Shown: positions 1 to 5,624, counted from the first letter of the stretch. The stretch is DNA of 5,960 bases from UBA1563 sp041667115 (GCA_041667115.1 JBAYFO010000101.1:1-5960); one strand, 5' to 3'. The notes: generated from the sequence alone by a model not told the origin. Program-made: numbers and translations.

Positions 1-285
1 TGGGAAAGAACTGAACACGAAACTCAAAAACCGGTTGAACTTGTAAAGAAGATTATACTCACCTCTTCAAATCCGGGACATCTTGTAGTTGATCCTTTTG
101 GCGGTTCGGGAACTACCTATGCAGTTGCCAAGGCTTTCAACAGAAAATGGTTGGGAACAGAAAACAACCTTGAATATTGTCAAATTATAAAAGAACGAAT
201 TTCAGACAAGGAACATATCACAAGGATCGCTTCAGGTAAAGATGAAACTGAAGCAGTCCAGCGCAGACAAAAATTACGGGTTTAA
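1..285 (+). CDS. Site-specific DNA methyltransferase (N6-adenine or N4-cytosine, beta-type), C-terminal part
   Basis: Open from the first base in frame 1 and stops with TAA at 283-285, so only the last 94 residues are visible and the start lies outside the window. Near the N-terminal edge is HETQKP (residues 6-11), the equivalent of the HPTQKP block that precedes the cofactor site in this family. It is followed by VVDPFGGSGTT (33-43), the S-adenosylmethionine-binding motif I (DPFxGSGTT), and then RKWLGTENNLEYCQIIKERI, the usual helix and IGxE-like strand. Motif I at the C-terminal end means the catalytic DPPY/SPPY motif should lie upstream, which is the beta order of amino-methyltransferases. 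The enzyme methylates an exocyclic amino group in its target site. A probable restriction endonuclease gene faces it and overlaps its last 12 bp, so it is most likely the modification half of a type II system. The target sequence and the adenine/cytosine choice cannot be read from this fragment. Confidence 0.93.
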   Translation, partial: WERTEHETQKPVELVKKIILTSSNPGHLVVDPFGGSGTTYAVAKAFNRKWLGTENNLEYCQIIKERISDKEHITRIASGKDETEAVQRRQKLRV

Positions 286-1173
286 CATCTTCCAAATATC
301 CTTCATCAAAAATTTTGAAAACGGAAAGATGTGTTGATTGAAAGGTCGTTCCAATGCTTTCGATGGCATATCAAGATAATAGTACCCTTCCAGTTGCGCT
401 AAAAATCTTGTGTAAACCATAAATAAATTCGACACAAAAGTAGAGCTTATTTTAATTCCCTCAGATCCTTCGTGCCGTTGAATATCATTCTGTGAAATAC
501 CAACAACTCTTACCGGGTGACCTACAAATCTCTCCATCAGAACTTTATCAATAAATATTTTTGGCATTCGATCTTTTGTTGTTGTCTTAAGAGAAATTAC
601 TACTTCATTTTGATCTATACTTGATGCATCCGAACGAACACTTTCAAAAGGCGAAATTATAACATCGGTTTCACAGCGGTAATACTTCTCCCCTTCATCT
701 GTTTCATAGGGAATACTTAATACGACTTTTTTCATAGAGACTTCTAAAACACTTAACAAGGTTCGTATCAATTCCTCAAAACGGTTACCAACATGTTTTC
801 TTGCGCTGTTAGATTCAACCATCAGATCAAGTCCCATTCCCATTGCTTGTTGAATGGTATAAACAACACTATCAACTAACCGGTATTCTTCATGGTTAAA
901 TTCTCTTTCTTCGTTCCTTAGACGATTTAAAATATGTTCGAAGTTATTGTAACTTTCATTGAACCGGTCAACATTCCTGAGAAAGAGATCATTCCTAAAA
1001 GGACGAATAGACTTTCTTGTTCCCGCTATATTTTGTGAACATATTTGATATCCATTAAACTCCGTCTCTTCGTTCAAAACATCCGGAATATAATTTAACA
1101 CCCTAACGGTAATATCTCTGAACTGTCGAATATCAGTTTTTACTTTCTGCAAATCTTCAGATAACGAACTCAT
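274..1173 (-). CDS. Probable type II restriction endonuclease (PD-(D/E)xK-like)
   Basis: 299 residues. The ATG at 1171-1173 is preceded directly by an in-frame stop (TAA) and by GGAG five bases upstream, so the start is secure. I do not recognise the exact family. The middle looks like a restriction nuclease core: a helix with acidic residues, NRFEELIR (130-137), a strand ending in ETD (D170), then VVISLKTTTKDR (191-202) with a candidate catalytic lysine K196. The residue two before the lysine is serine, not D/E. An SxK variant is known in the Cfr10I/NgoMIV group, and SLKTxxxER-like strings occur in other type II enzymes, so this can still be an active centre. The acidic partner would then be D201 or D209, or E133/E134 from the helix. 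The N-terminal 120 residues are helical and charged, possibly for DNA recognition or dimerisation. It converges on a methyltransferase gene and overlaps it, which supports a restriction role. The site specificity is unknown. Confidence 0.78.
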   Translation of the reverse strand: MSSLSEDLQKVKTDIRQFRDITVRVLNYIPDVLNEETEFNGYQICSQNIAGTRKSIRPFRNDLFLRNVDRFNESYNNFEHILNRLRNEEREFNHEEYRLVDSVVYTIQQAMGMGLDLMVESNSARKHVGNRFEELIRTLLSVLEVSMKKVVLSIPYETDEGEKYYRCETDVIISPFESVRSDASSIDQNEVVISLKTTTKDRMPKIFIDKVLMERFVGHPVRVVGISQNDIQRHEGSEGIKISSTFVSNLFMVYTRFLAQLEGYYYLDMPSKALERPFNQHIFPFSKFLMKDIWKMLNP

Positions 1174-1178
1174 TTATG

Positions 1179-1182
1179 CTCC
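1179..1182 (-). promoter_or_regulatory. Ribosome binding site of the restriction endonuclease gene
   Basis: GGAG on the minus strand, five bases before the ATG. With the stop codon directly in front of that ATG it fixes the start. A second purine run (AAAGAG) lies just upstream. I see no convincing -35/-10 pair at a usable distance, so the gene may be read from a promoter further upstream or together with the 1337-2161 gene. Confidence 0.7.
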
Positions 1183-1242
1183 AATTCTCTTTAATAATTT
1201 ATTTCATTCCAATAATCAAACACAAACGATATTTTTATCTTT

Positions 1243-1309
1243 TGACCTCGTAGAGGTCATATTATTGTAAAAACAAACACCCCGCAACACCTAATCCTCG
1301 TAGAGGATT
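1243..1309. repeat. Paired palindromes with CCTCGTAGAGG core, centres 50 bp apart
   Basis: Two perfect inverted repeats lie in the spacer between the two nuclease genes: TGACCTC-GTA-GAGGTCA (1243-1259) and AATCCTC-GTA-GAGGATT (1293-1309). Both have 7-bp arms and the same 3-base centre. The inner CCTCGTAGAGG is identical, while the outer three pairs differ but stay complementary, so changes in one arm are matched in the other. The centres (1251 and 1301) are exactly 50 bp apart. A weaker TTGT-AAAA-ACAA stem (1265-1276) sits between them. Neither hairpin is followed by a T run in the minus-strand reading direction, so they do not look like ordinary intrinsic terminators. From memory, similar hairpin-spacer-hairpin units with CCxCGTAGxGG cores recur in intergenic DNA of Bacteroidota-like genomes. 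This copy could be such a dispersed repeat, a double operator, or an RNA structure in the leader of the endonuclease mRNA. Confidence 0.8.
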
Positions 1310-1336
1310 TATAATTTCACAATTATTTTCTTAGTC

Positions 1337-2161
1337 TCATTCAACAACCGGTTCTATTTCATCAGTTGCCTCAACAGCATCAACCTTATCAACCACTGCA
1401 TTCTGTTTTGGAGTTTTGCTTTTTGATAACTTATTTAACGCTTTGCTGATTTTCTTCTTTGCCTCATCTACTTTTTCACCTTCCACAACCTCTCTTTTCA
1501 AGACTTCTTGACTTACTACTTCACGAACTTGTTCTGCAGTAATTTTCATATCGGGAGACATTTTTCTCAATTCGCGTTTTATCACTTCAATAACCGGATC
1601 ACTTAACATCATCGCTCCAATAGAGAAACGGTTAAGGATTTGCTTTTGCGAATGAAACTCATAGAGAGTAGATTTTATCCAACCCTCTTTTGATATTAAA
1701 TAGAGTTTTTCAATGTCATCCATCTTTTTAGGATTTAGTTGTGAAAAGTCAATTTCAAAAACCATTTCTTGATCTATCGGTTTAGTAAATGAAACTTTAA
1801 ACGCCTTCCATATCACTCCATTTGTTAGAATCACAAAGTCAACTCCTTGGTTGGCGGCATAATCAACAGCTTGTTTTACATAGTTGTCTTTTAATTCTAA
1901 ACCGATAGCTTTAACTTCTATCAAAAGTTCTAGTTTTCCATTGAGTTTAGTCGCGAGGTCACAGTATGTTGAGCGAATTGTAAATTCAGACGTTATTTCA
2001 GAGTACTTATCATACCCGAATATTTCAGAAAGCATATCCGTAACAATAATCACAGTATCGGATTCATTAACATCCCTTGCTTTTGCTGTTGCTAAAACCG
2101 GTTGAAATTTTTTCAAGCCCGAGACTAATCTCTCGTAAACCTTTTTCTGAATATTTGCCAT
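1337..2161 (-). CDS. HsdR N-terminal-like restriction nuclease (stand-alone, COG2810-type)
   Basis: 274 residues. ATG at 2159-2161 with a perfect AAGGAG seven bases upstream; the reading frame has a stop at 2192-2194 and no other start between. The first 125 residues match the nuclease domain found at the N-terminus of type I restriction HsdR subunits: ESDTVIIVTDMLSEIFGYD (33-51), TIRSTYCDLA with catalytic D68, LIEVKAIG giving ExK (E82, K84), then KQAVDYAANQGVDFVILTNG (96-115) with the QxxxY-like helix and the strand before W118. All PD-(D/E)xK residues are present. There is no helicase or translocase part, so it is not a full HsdR. Free-standing proteins of this size are grouped as predicted type IV restriction endonucleases. 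Residues 205-274 form a Lys/Glu-rich, probably flexible tail. It reads in the same direction as the downstream type II endonuclease gene, 163 bp away, and may share its transcript. A defence role is likely; the target is unknown. Confidence 0.85.
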   Translation of the reverse strand: MANIQKKVYERLVSGLKKFQPVLATAKARDVNESDTVIIVTDMLSEIFGYDKYSEITSEFTIRSTYCDLATKLNGKLELLIEVKAIGLELKDNYVKQAVDYAANQGVDFVILTNGVIWKAFKVSFTKPIDQEMVFEIDFSQLNPKKMDDIEKLYLISKEGWIKSTLYEFHSQKQILNRFSIGAMMLSDPVIEVIKRELRKMSPDMKITAEQVREVVSQEVLKREVVEGEKVDEAKKKISKALNKLSKSKTPKQNAVVDKVDAVEATDEIEPVVE

Positions 2162-2168
2162 TTCCTTA

Positions 2169-2174
2169 CTCCTT
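2169..2174 (-). promoter_or_regulatory. Ribosome binding site of the HsdR-N-like nuclease gene
   Basis: Full AAGGAG on the minus strand, seven bases ahead of the ATG, followed by a second AAGGAA directly before the start. The strength of this site suggests efficient translation. Confidence 0.8.
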
Positions 2175-2234
2175 ATGAATTTGATTAATGCTTATTTTTC
2201 TAATTCAAGTTATCCTCAAGTGGTGAAATGAAAA

Positions 2235-2258
2235 TTGTAATAACATTAGATATTACAA
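2235..2258 (-). terminator. AT-rich inverted repeat, possible weak terminator or operator
   Basis: Perfect 8-bp arms TTGTAATA and TATTACAA around an 8-base loop. It begins 36 bases after the stop codon of the membrane-protein gene and, in that gene's direction, is followed by TTTTCATTTC, as in a weak intrinsic terminator. The stem has only one G-C pair. It also lies about 75 bp ahead of the HsdR-N nuclease start, so an operator for a dimeric repressor is equally possible. Confidence 0.35.
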
Positions 2259-2294
2259 ATACTCTCATCTCTTTTTAGTATTTATCTATAATAA

Positions 2295-2801
2295 TTAAAA
2301 TCGATCTTGCTTAATTATACTATTCATTTTGAACTTTTCTTCGTAAACTGATGTATATTCAATTTCAATTGAAATTCTATCAAATGCCTCTTTGGTTTCA
2401 TTCATTATTAAAGCATTCCCAATCTCATCAATTGATTCAAACAGAGCTTGTTGCTCACCTGCAGCAAATGATTCTTCTGGAAAAATCTCAAATATTCTAT
2501 ATTTTCTAGCATCTCGTCCAATTTTTAGAAGTGCAATATTACCAGTTCCCATCATATCCGGTTCAACAACTATTCCATCAACAAAGAACTTTACACGACA
2601 AATTATAGCTGGACCGACACCTGAATTAGTAAGCAGAATACTGACCTTCTCTCCGACAACTGTTTTTCTGTCAATCCGCAAGATAGGTTTTACGGATAAT
2701 CGATTATGTCGTCTAGTAAGAATTCCTTGCCAAACTGTTGTAACTACTGCACTAAGTGCGATGATCGTTCCTATGATACCTAATAATAATTCTATTGACA
2801 T
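2295..2801 (-). CDS. Single-pass membrane protein, HNRLSVKP-type, unknown function
   Basis: 168 residues. ATG at 2799-2801 with GAAGGA six bases upstream. A TATAGT box (minus strand of 2826-2831) lies 24 bases ahead of the start, without a clear -35 partner. Residues 3-25 form one hydrophobic membrane helix. The basic TRRHNR right after it suggests that the rest faces the cytoplasm. Then come HNRLSVKP (32-39) and VSILLTNSGVGPAIICRV (53-70). The combination of an N-terminal helix, an HNRLSVKP-like string and a strand-rich domain with N-x-G-x-GPA is, as I recall it, common in small uncharacterised bacterial proteins. The remainder alternates short strands (RIFEIFP, ISIEIEYTSVY) and suggests a beta-sandwich. 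No catalytic residues stand out. It sits between the nuclease genes and an exported protease, 133 bp from the former and about 160 bp from the latter. A role in sensing or anchoring can only be guessed. Confidence 0.8.
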   Translation of the reverse strand: MSIELLLGIIGTIIALSAVVTTVWQGILTRRHNRLSVKPILRIDRKTVVGEKVSILLTNSGVGPAIICRVKFFVDGIVVEPDMMGTGNIALLKIGRDARKYRIFEIFPEESFAAGEQQALFESIDEIGNALIMNETKEAFDRISIEIEYTSVYEEKFKMNSIIKQDRF

Positions 2802-2961
2802 GATTTATCCTTCACAATCTGATATACTATAAAATTAAATGCGTTATAATTAATCAGATACTAATAACAATGGTTCGGTTTTTGAGAACTCATTTTTTTA
2901 TCAATTAATATATTTCACACTAATAGATAAGACGATTGCTTATTAAAGAGGTTATAAATAT

Positions 2962-3813
2962 TTACTTAAACTGTTTGATCATCTCCAACATTATTTCAAT
3001 GGGTGCGATAATTGAATATCCGGAATTACTATAGTCTACATTAGCATAACCATATTTGTCATTAATCCATTTTTCTTCAAATGGTACGAATTGACTTACA
3101 ATACCAATTAAATAAAAATGAGTAACAAGTCCATTAGTCAAACTCGCTACTACTGGCCCTCCACTATTTCCTTTATATACTGGGCAGTCTAAAATAATTG
3201 TATTAAGCCTATAATTTTTCCCTGCCACAATTCCACGTCTAAATAAAGGTTGCGTTAGCTCTAGTTGTGGAGCATCCTTTATCCCCAAAGATGTGGGGAA
3301 ACCAAAAATATGCACTTCTGTGCCTACTGGTAAATTCTTACTCTCCAAAATATCCAATTCGGTAAACTGATTAACTCGTGAAGCTTTCGGAATAGGTTTT
3401 GTAATTGACTCATTATAATGAATTATTGAAGTGACACTATCTATCATTGTATTTTTCCCAATTAAAGCGATCGCTACATCAAATTGACTATGATATCGAA
3501 CTAAGTTGCTGTCTAATAATAATTTTAGATTACACTCTAATAAATTATATGGATTATTATATGGATCTCTTGGATAAGATATTAAATCAGCCTGTTGGCT
3601 ATTTAGACGATTTGAAGTAGGATCAAAAAAAACGTGCTTAGCTGTAACTAAATAAAAATTTGTTGAATCAGAATAATAAAATCCAGTTGCAGACCCGCCA
3701 TTTGATAATTTAATATATACAGGATACGTAAGGAATTCCTCAGGAATTGGAGCTTGTGTAAAAAGAAATGAACTGAAGATAAAATTTATTAAGCAAAACA
3801 TCCCAATTTTCAT
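2962..3813 (-). CDS. Exported trypsin-like serine protease (PA clan, S1-like)
   Basis: The frame also allows a GTG at 3820-3822, but I prefer the ATG at 3811-3813 (283 residues). AAAGGTGA lies five bases before that ATG and overlaps the GTG, which itself would have no properly spaced ribosome site. The start of the protein is a signal peptide: MKIGMFCLINFIFSSFLFTQA, with probable cleavage near the end of that string and no lipobox cysteine, so the enzyme should act in the periplasm or outside. Counting from the GTG, the catalytic triad is complete: H63 in VTAKHVF, D115 in FDVAIALI and S220 in KGNSGGPVV. GFPTSLG (174-180) and GIVAGKNY (197-204) are typical S1-fold strands. There is no PDZ domain, so it is not a DegP/HtrA-type protein. 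The substrate is unknown. It reads in the same direction as the membrane-protein gene, with no clear terminator between them. Confidence 0.87.
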   Translation of the reverse strand: MKIGMFCLINFIFSSFLFTQAPIPEEFLTYPVYIKLSNGGSATGFYYSDSTNFYLVTAKHVFFDPTSNRLNSQQADLISYPRDPYNNPYNLLECNLKLLLDSNLVRYHSQFDVAIALIGKNTMIDSVTSIIHYNESITKPIPKASRVNQFTELDILESKNLPVGTEVHIFGFPTSLGIKDAPQLELTQPLFRRGIVAGKNYRLNTIILDCPVYKGNSGGPVVASLTNGLVTHFYLIGIVSQFVPFEEKWINDKYGYANVDYSNSGYSIIAPIEIMLEMIKQFK

Positions 3814-3818
3814 TTTAT

Positions 3819-3826
3819 TCACCTTT
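3819..3826 (-). promoter_or_regulatory. Ribosome binding site that decides the protease start
   Basis: AAAGGTGA on the minus strand, whose GGTGA matches the 3' part of the anti-Shine-Dalgarno complement, five bases before the ATG at 3813. Because it overlaps the alternative GTG codon, it argues for the ATG and a protein three residues shorter. Confidence 0.6.
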
Positions 3827-3892
3827 CAACTAATAATAATCTATGATATCAGTCAAGTTTGTATTCTACGAATATGTCTAAAGACTAGTCAC

Positions 3893-3937
3893 TTCTTCAA
3901 GGATGATAAACGCCTCTCATCTATCATCCTCAAAGAA
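3893..3937. repeat. GGATGATA hairpin, copy A of a two-copy intergenic repeat
   Basis: Perfect 9-bp arms AGGATGATA (3900-3908) and TATCATCCT (3922-3930), extended by a further 5 bp (TTCTT/AAGAA) after a 2x2 mismatch. It starts 16 bases after the stop codon of the beta-barrel gene, a position that suits transcript end formation, but no T run follows in the minus direction. Blocks 3895-3911 and 3916-3930 recur almost unchanged as copy B at 4675-4715. Confidence 0.7.
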
Positions 3938-3953
3938 TTTTCATTTTTAAGTT

Positions 3954-4598
3954 CTACAAATAAATACTCACACCAAAAAGAACACCGGAATATAAGGATA
4001 GTCTATTTTCTAATGCTGTTCTGTCTGGATTTACTAAACTATTTGAACGTAACTCTGTTTTTTCCCATCCATAGAAACCTGATAACAAATACTCACTATG
4101 AATTCCAATTTTTTTACTTACCCTCCATTCAACACCGAGTATACCTCTAATTCCCAAGTTTGTAGAAGGAGATCTCATTTCACTAATATTTTCATCTCCA
4201 GATGAATTTGGTGTTACTGTTTTGTCTTTGTAATAGCCGTAGGTAAAGGATAAACCCGTTCCACCGAACATGTTGATATCATCATCTTTCAATAATGTCC
4301 ATAAATAATCTGCACCAACACCTAACGATAAACTTAATACTTCATGAGTGCCTTTCTTGATGATTGCTTCGTTATCGGTTTCGTCTTTACTTGAACCGAT
4401 TGATGGAGATAAATACAATCTTATCTGGTGAGTATCATCAAGAATCTTTTTTACAGCAATAGAACCGTTAAATTTATCCAACGTGAAATTACCTGCTATC
4501 CCAAATGACAATGCATATTTAGGACTTTCCGGTTTCTCCTGCGAATAAATTGCCGAAACACCAATAAACCCTATCAAAATAACCATGAATGTTTTCAC
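3954..4598 (-). CDS. Outer-membrane beta-barrel protein, GTG start
   Basis: The frame reaches back to an ATG at 4649, but the better start is the GTG at 4596-4598: it has a perfect AAGGAG seven bases upstream and gives a standard signal peptide, (M)KTFMVILIGFIGVSAIYSQ, with cleavage expected near residue 20. The protein has 214 residues. After the signal it is built of alternating strands rich in Gly, Ser, Tyr and Leu: YALSFGIAGNF (28-38), IRLYLSPSIG (59-68), VLSLSLGVGADYLW (87-100), GTGLSFTYGYY (113-123), LGIRGILGVEWRV (148-160), IGIHSEYLLSGFYG (164-177) and a terminal LYSGVLFGVSIYL. This fits an 8-10-strand porin-like or OmpA/OmpW-type barrel of the outer membrane. No peptidoglycan-binding domain is present. 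Polar loops such as 124-142 probably face outwards. The ligand and function are unknown. It stands between two copies of a GGATGA repeat and appears to be transcribed on its own. Confidence 0.82.
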   Translation of the reverse strand: MKTFMVILIGFIGVSAIYSQEKPESPKYALSFGIAGNFTLDKFNGSIAVKKILDDTHQIRLYLSPSIGSSKDETDNEAIIKKGTHEVLSLSLGVGADYLWTLLKDDDINMFGGTGLSFTYGYYKDKTVTPNSSGDENISEMRSPSTNLGIRGILGVEWRVSKKIGIHSEYLLSGFYGWEKTELRSNSLVNPDRTALENRLSLYSGVLFGVSIYL

Positions 4599-4605
4599 CC
4601 TAATT

Positions 4606-4611
4606 CTCCTT
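4606..4611 (-). promoter_or_regulatory. Ribosome binding site that decides the GTG start of the beta-barrel gene
   Basis: AAGGAG on the minus strand, seven bases before the GTG at 4598. The upstream ATG at 4649 has no comparable site and would add 17 mostly charged residues in front of a complete signal peptide. Confidence 0.75.
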
Positions 4612-4674
4612 TTTTTGATTATGTAATTATTTATTTTAGAACATCTCACCAGTAATTTCTGAACACTATTTTAA

Positions 4675-4715
4675 CTCCAAGGATGCTAAACAAACCTTCG
4701 CTCATCTCTCATCCT
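4675..4715. repeat. GGATG repeat, copy B
   Basis: Second copy of the element at 3895-3930, in the same orientation. CTCCAAGGATGCTAAAC (4675-4691) matches copy A at 15 of 17 bases, and CTCATCTCTCATCCT (4701-4715) at 14 of 15. The middle is 9 bases long instead of 4. The stem is shortened to AAGGATG/CATCCTT (4679-4685 with 4710-4716). Copies A and B flank the beta-barrel gene and its leader. Confidence 0.65.
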
Positions 4716-4905
4716 TAACAGTAACCGGTATTCAGTTATCAGTTCACGGTGTCAAATAAATTTTTGTTTTATTTTACTAACAACTAACTACCGGCTACTA
4801 ATTTACTTGTGGTGGTTTCCCGTTAGTTTGCAGTTCAATCAGCCTCATACGGATCATCTTCTTACTTCTGTATTCTGACTTCTGCACTAACCTTTCCACT
4901 TTCCA
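4716..4905. other. Gene-free spacer with degenerate heptamer tracts
   Basis: Together with copy B and the leader of the beta-barrel gene this makes about 307 bp without a gene (4599-4905). From 4864 to 4905 the plus strand reads as six heptamers in register: ACTTCTG, TATTCTG, ACTTCTG, CACTAAC, CTTTCCA, CTTTCCA. A looser run of the same kind is at 4777-4797 (CTAACAA, CTAACTA, CCGGCTA). A CACGGTGT-plus-AT tract at 4745-4775 recurs inverted near 5613-5643. No promoter or coding frame is convincing here. Confidence 0.6.
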
Positions 4906-5595
4906 CTAACTCGCCGGCGGCGGAGTCTTCTCTTCATCATCTCCACCATTTCCTCTTTTGGGCCAGGGGGATTTAAAGAGTTTCTTCATCACCGGGTCAT
5001 TTTTGTACGCCCGGTTCCCTGCTTTGTATATCTCGTTAACCTTTTCATAAAGTATAGAATCAGCAACGTTACGCGCAGCAGTATATTTAGTATCACCTTT
5101 CTTCTTTACCTTTTGTACCGTGTTTTTAGCATTCAGATCTGTAAGATAAGCCTCACCCGTTGAGATAAAATCCGCTTGCAAATCTGTTAAATCGGTTTTG
5201 TATTTGTTAAGAAGATCGAAAATATGCGGCAACAGCTCTATCATTTCTGATTCACTATCTGCATATTGAGAAATTTTAGAAGGGAACTCTACAAATTGTG
5301 GAGTTTTTTTCTTGAACTTTTTGTGGAAGAGGAACTCTGCGTCCCCCAGCCATTGGTAACACAGATCAAGTTGTATGTTTTTTTCTTTTGTTACCCCTTT
5401 TGTTTCATCAGATAAAGCATCGTCGTTCATAAACGATTTAGCTGTTACAATATCTGCTGCAAAAGCGGTCATGTATGGTTCGTTAATACCGAATTTTAGT
5501 AATTCCGGTTTGCCTTCCACTAACTTTTTTGTAGCTTCGGCGACTTGGAGAATGATCTCCCTTGGAACGTGAACAGACGAATTTTTATCTGACAT
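4906..5595 (-). CDS. Hypothetical helical, charged protein
   Basis: 229 residues. ATG at 5593-5595 with GGGAG five bases upstream; stop TAG at 4906-4908. I do not recognise the family. There is no signal peptide or membrane helix, so it should be cytoplasmic. It looks mostly alpha-helical: 11-28, 38-57, 70-95 (with QWLGDAEFLFHKKFKKK), 113-157 (SEMIELLPHIFDLLNKYK, then a second amphipathic stretch) and 171-208 (NVADSILYEKVNEIYKAGNR). A basic patch (160-170) lies between the last two helices. The tail after SPWPKRG (209-215) is Gly/Asp/Glu/Pro-rich and probably disordered. No catalytic motif stands out. The single cysteine (C79) and the tryptophans W82 and W211 could mark conserved positions. 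The stop codon falls inside a heptamer repeat tract, so the C-terminal tail may vary between strains. Neighbours give no functional hint. Confidence 0.78.
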   Translation of the reverse strand: MSDKNSSVHVPREIILQVAEATKKLVEGKPELLKFGINEPYMTAFAADIVTAKSFMNDDALSDETKGVTKEKNIQLDLCYQWLGDAEFLFHKKFKKKTPQFVEFPSKISQYADSESEMIELLPHIFDLLNKYKTDLTDLQADFISTGEAYLTDLNAKNTVQKVKKKGDTKYTAARNVADSILYEKVNEIYKAGNRAYKNDPVMKKLFKSPWPKRGNGGDDEEKTPPPAS

Positions 5596-5600
5596 AATGT

Positions 5601-5605
5601 CTCCC
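5601..5605 (-). promoter_or_regulatory. Ribosome binding site of the 229-residue protein
   Basis: GGGAG on the minus strand, five bases before the ATG at 5595; it supports this start. Confidence 0.65.
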
Positions 5606-5624
5606 GCTATTATGAAAAAATAAT

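Noticed and set aside
1243..1309. The paired palindromes as a short CRISPR-like array
   Set aside because: Only two units, the repeats are themselves palindromic and differ in the outer bases, there is one spacer only, and no cas gene is present.
1884..2105. 73-codon plus-strand open frame
   Set aside because: Lies entirely inside the HsdR-N nuclease gene on the other strand, has Ser/Val/Ile-rich composition typical of an antisense shadow, and no ribosome site.
2392..2832. 146-codon plus-strand open frame
   Set aside because: Antisense to the membrane-protein gene, which has the better ribosome site, a membrane helix and recognisable motifs; the plus frame shows no domain.
3893..3937. Hairpin A as a standard intrinsic terminator of the beta-barrel gene
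   Set aside because: The position fits, but no T run follows in the minus-strand direction; the T-rich side is on the plus strand, where no gene reads into it.
29..4730. Frequent CCGG/ACCGGT strings, considered as recognition sites of the restriction system
   Set aside because: Several fall in codon contexts that explain them, and the specificity of neither enzyme can be read from the sequence, so a link would be speculation.
5375..5572. 65-codon plus-strand open frame
   Set aside because: Shadow of the 229-residue protein gene, without ribosome site or recognisable content.
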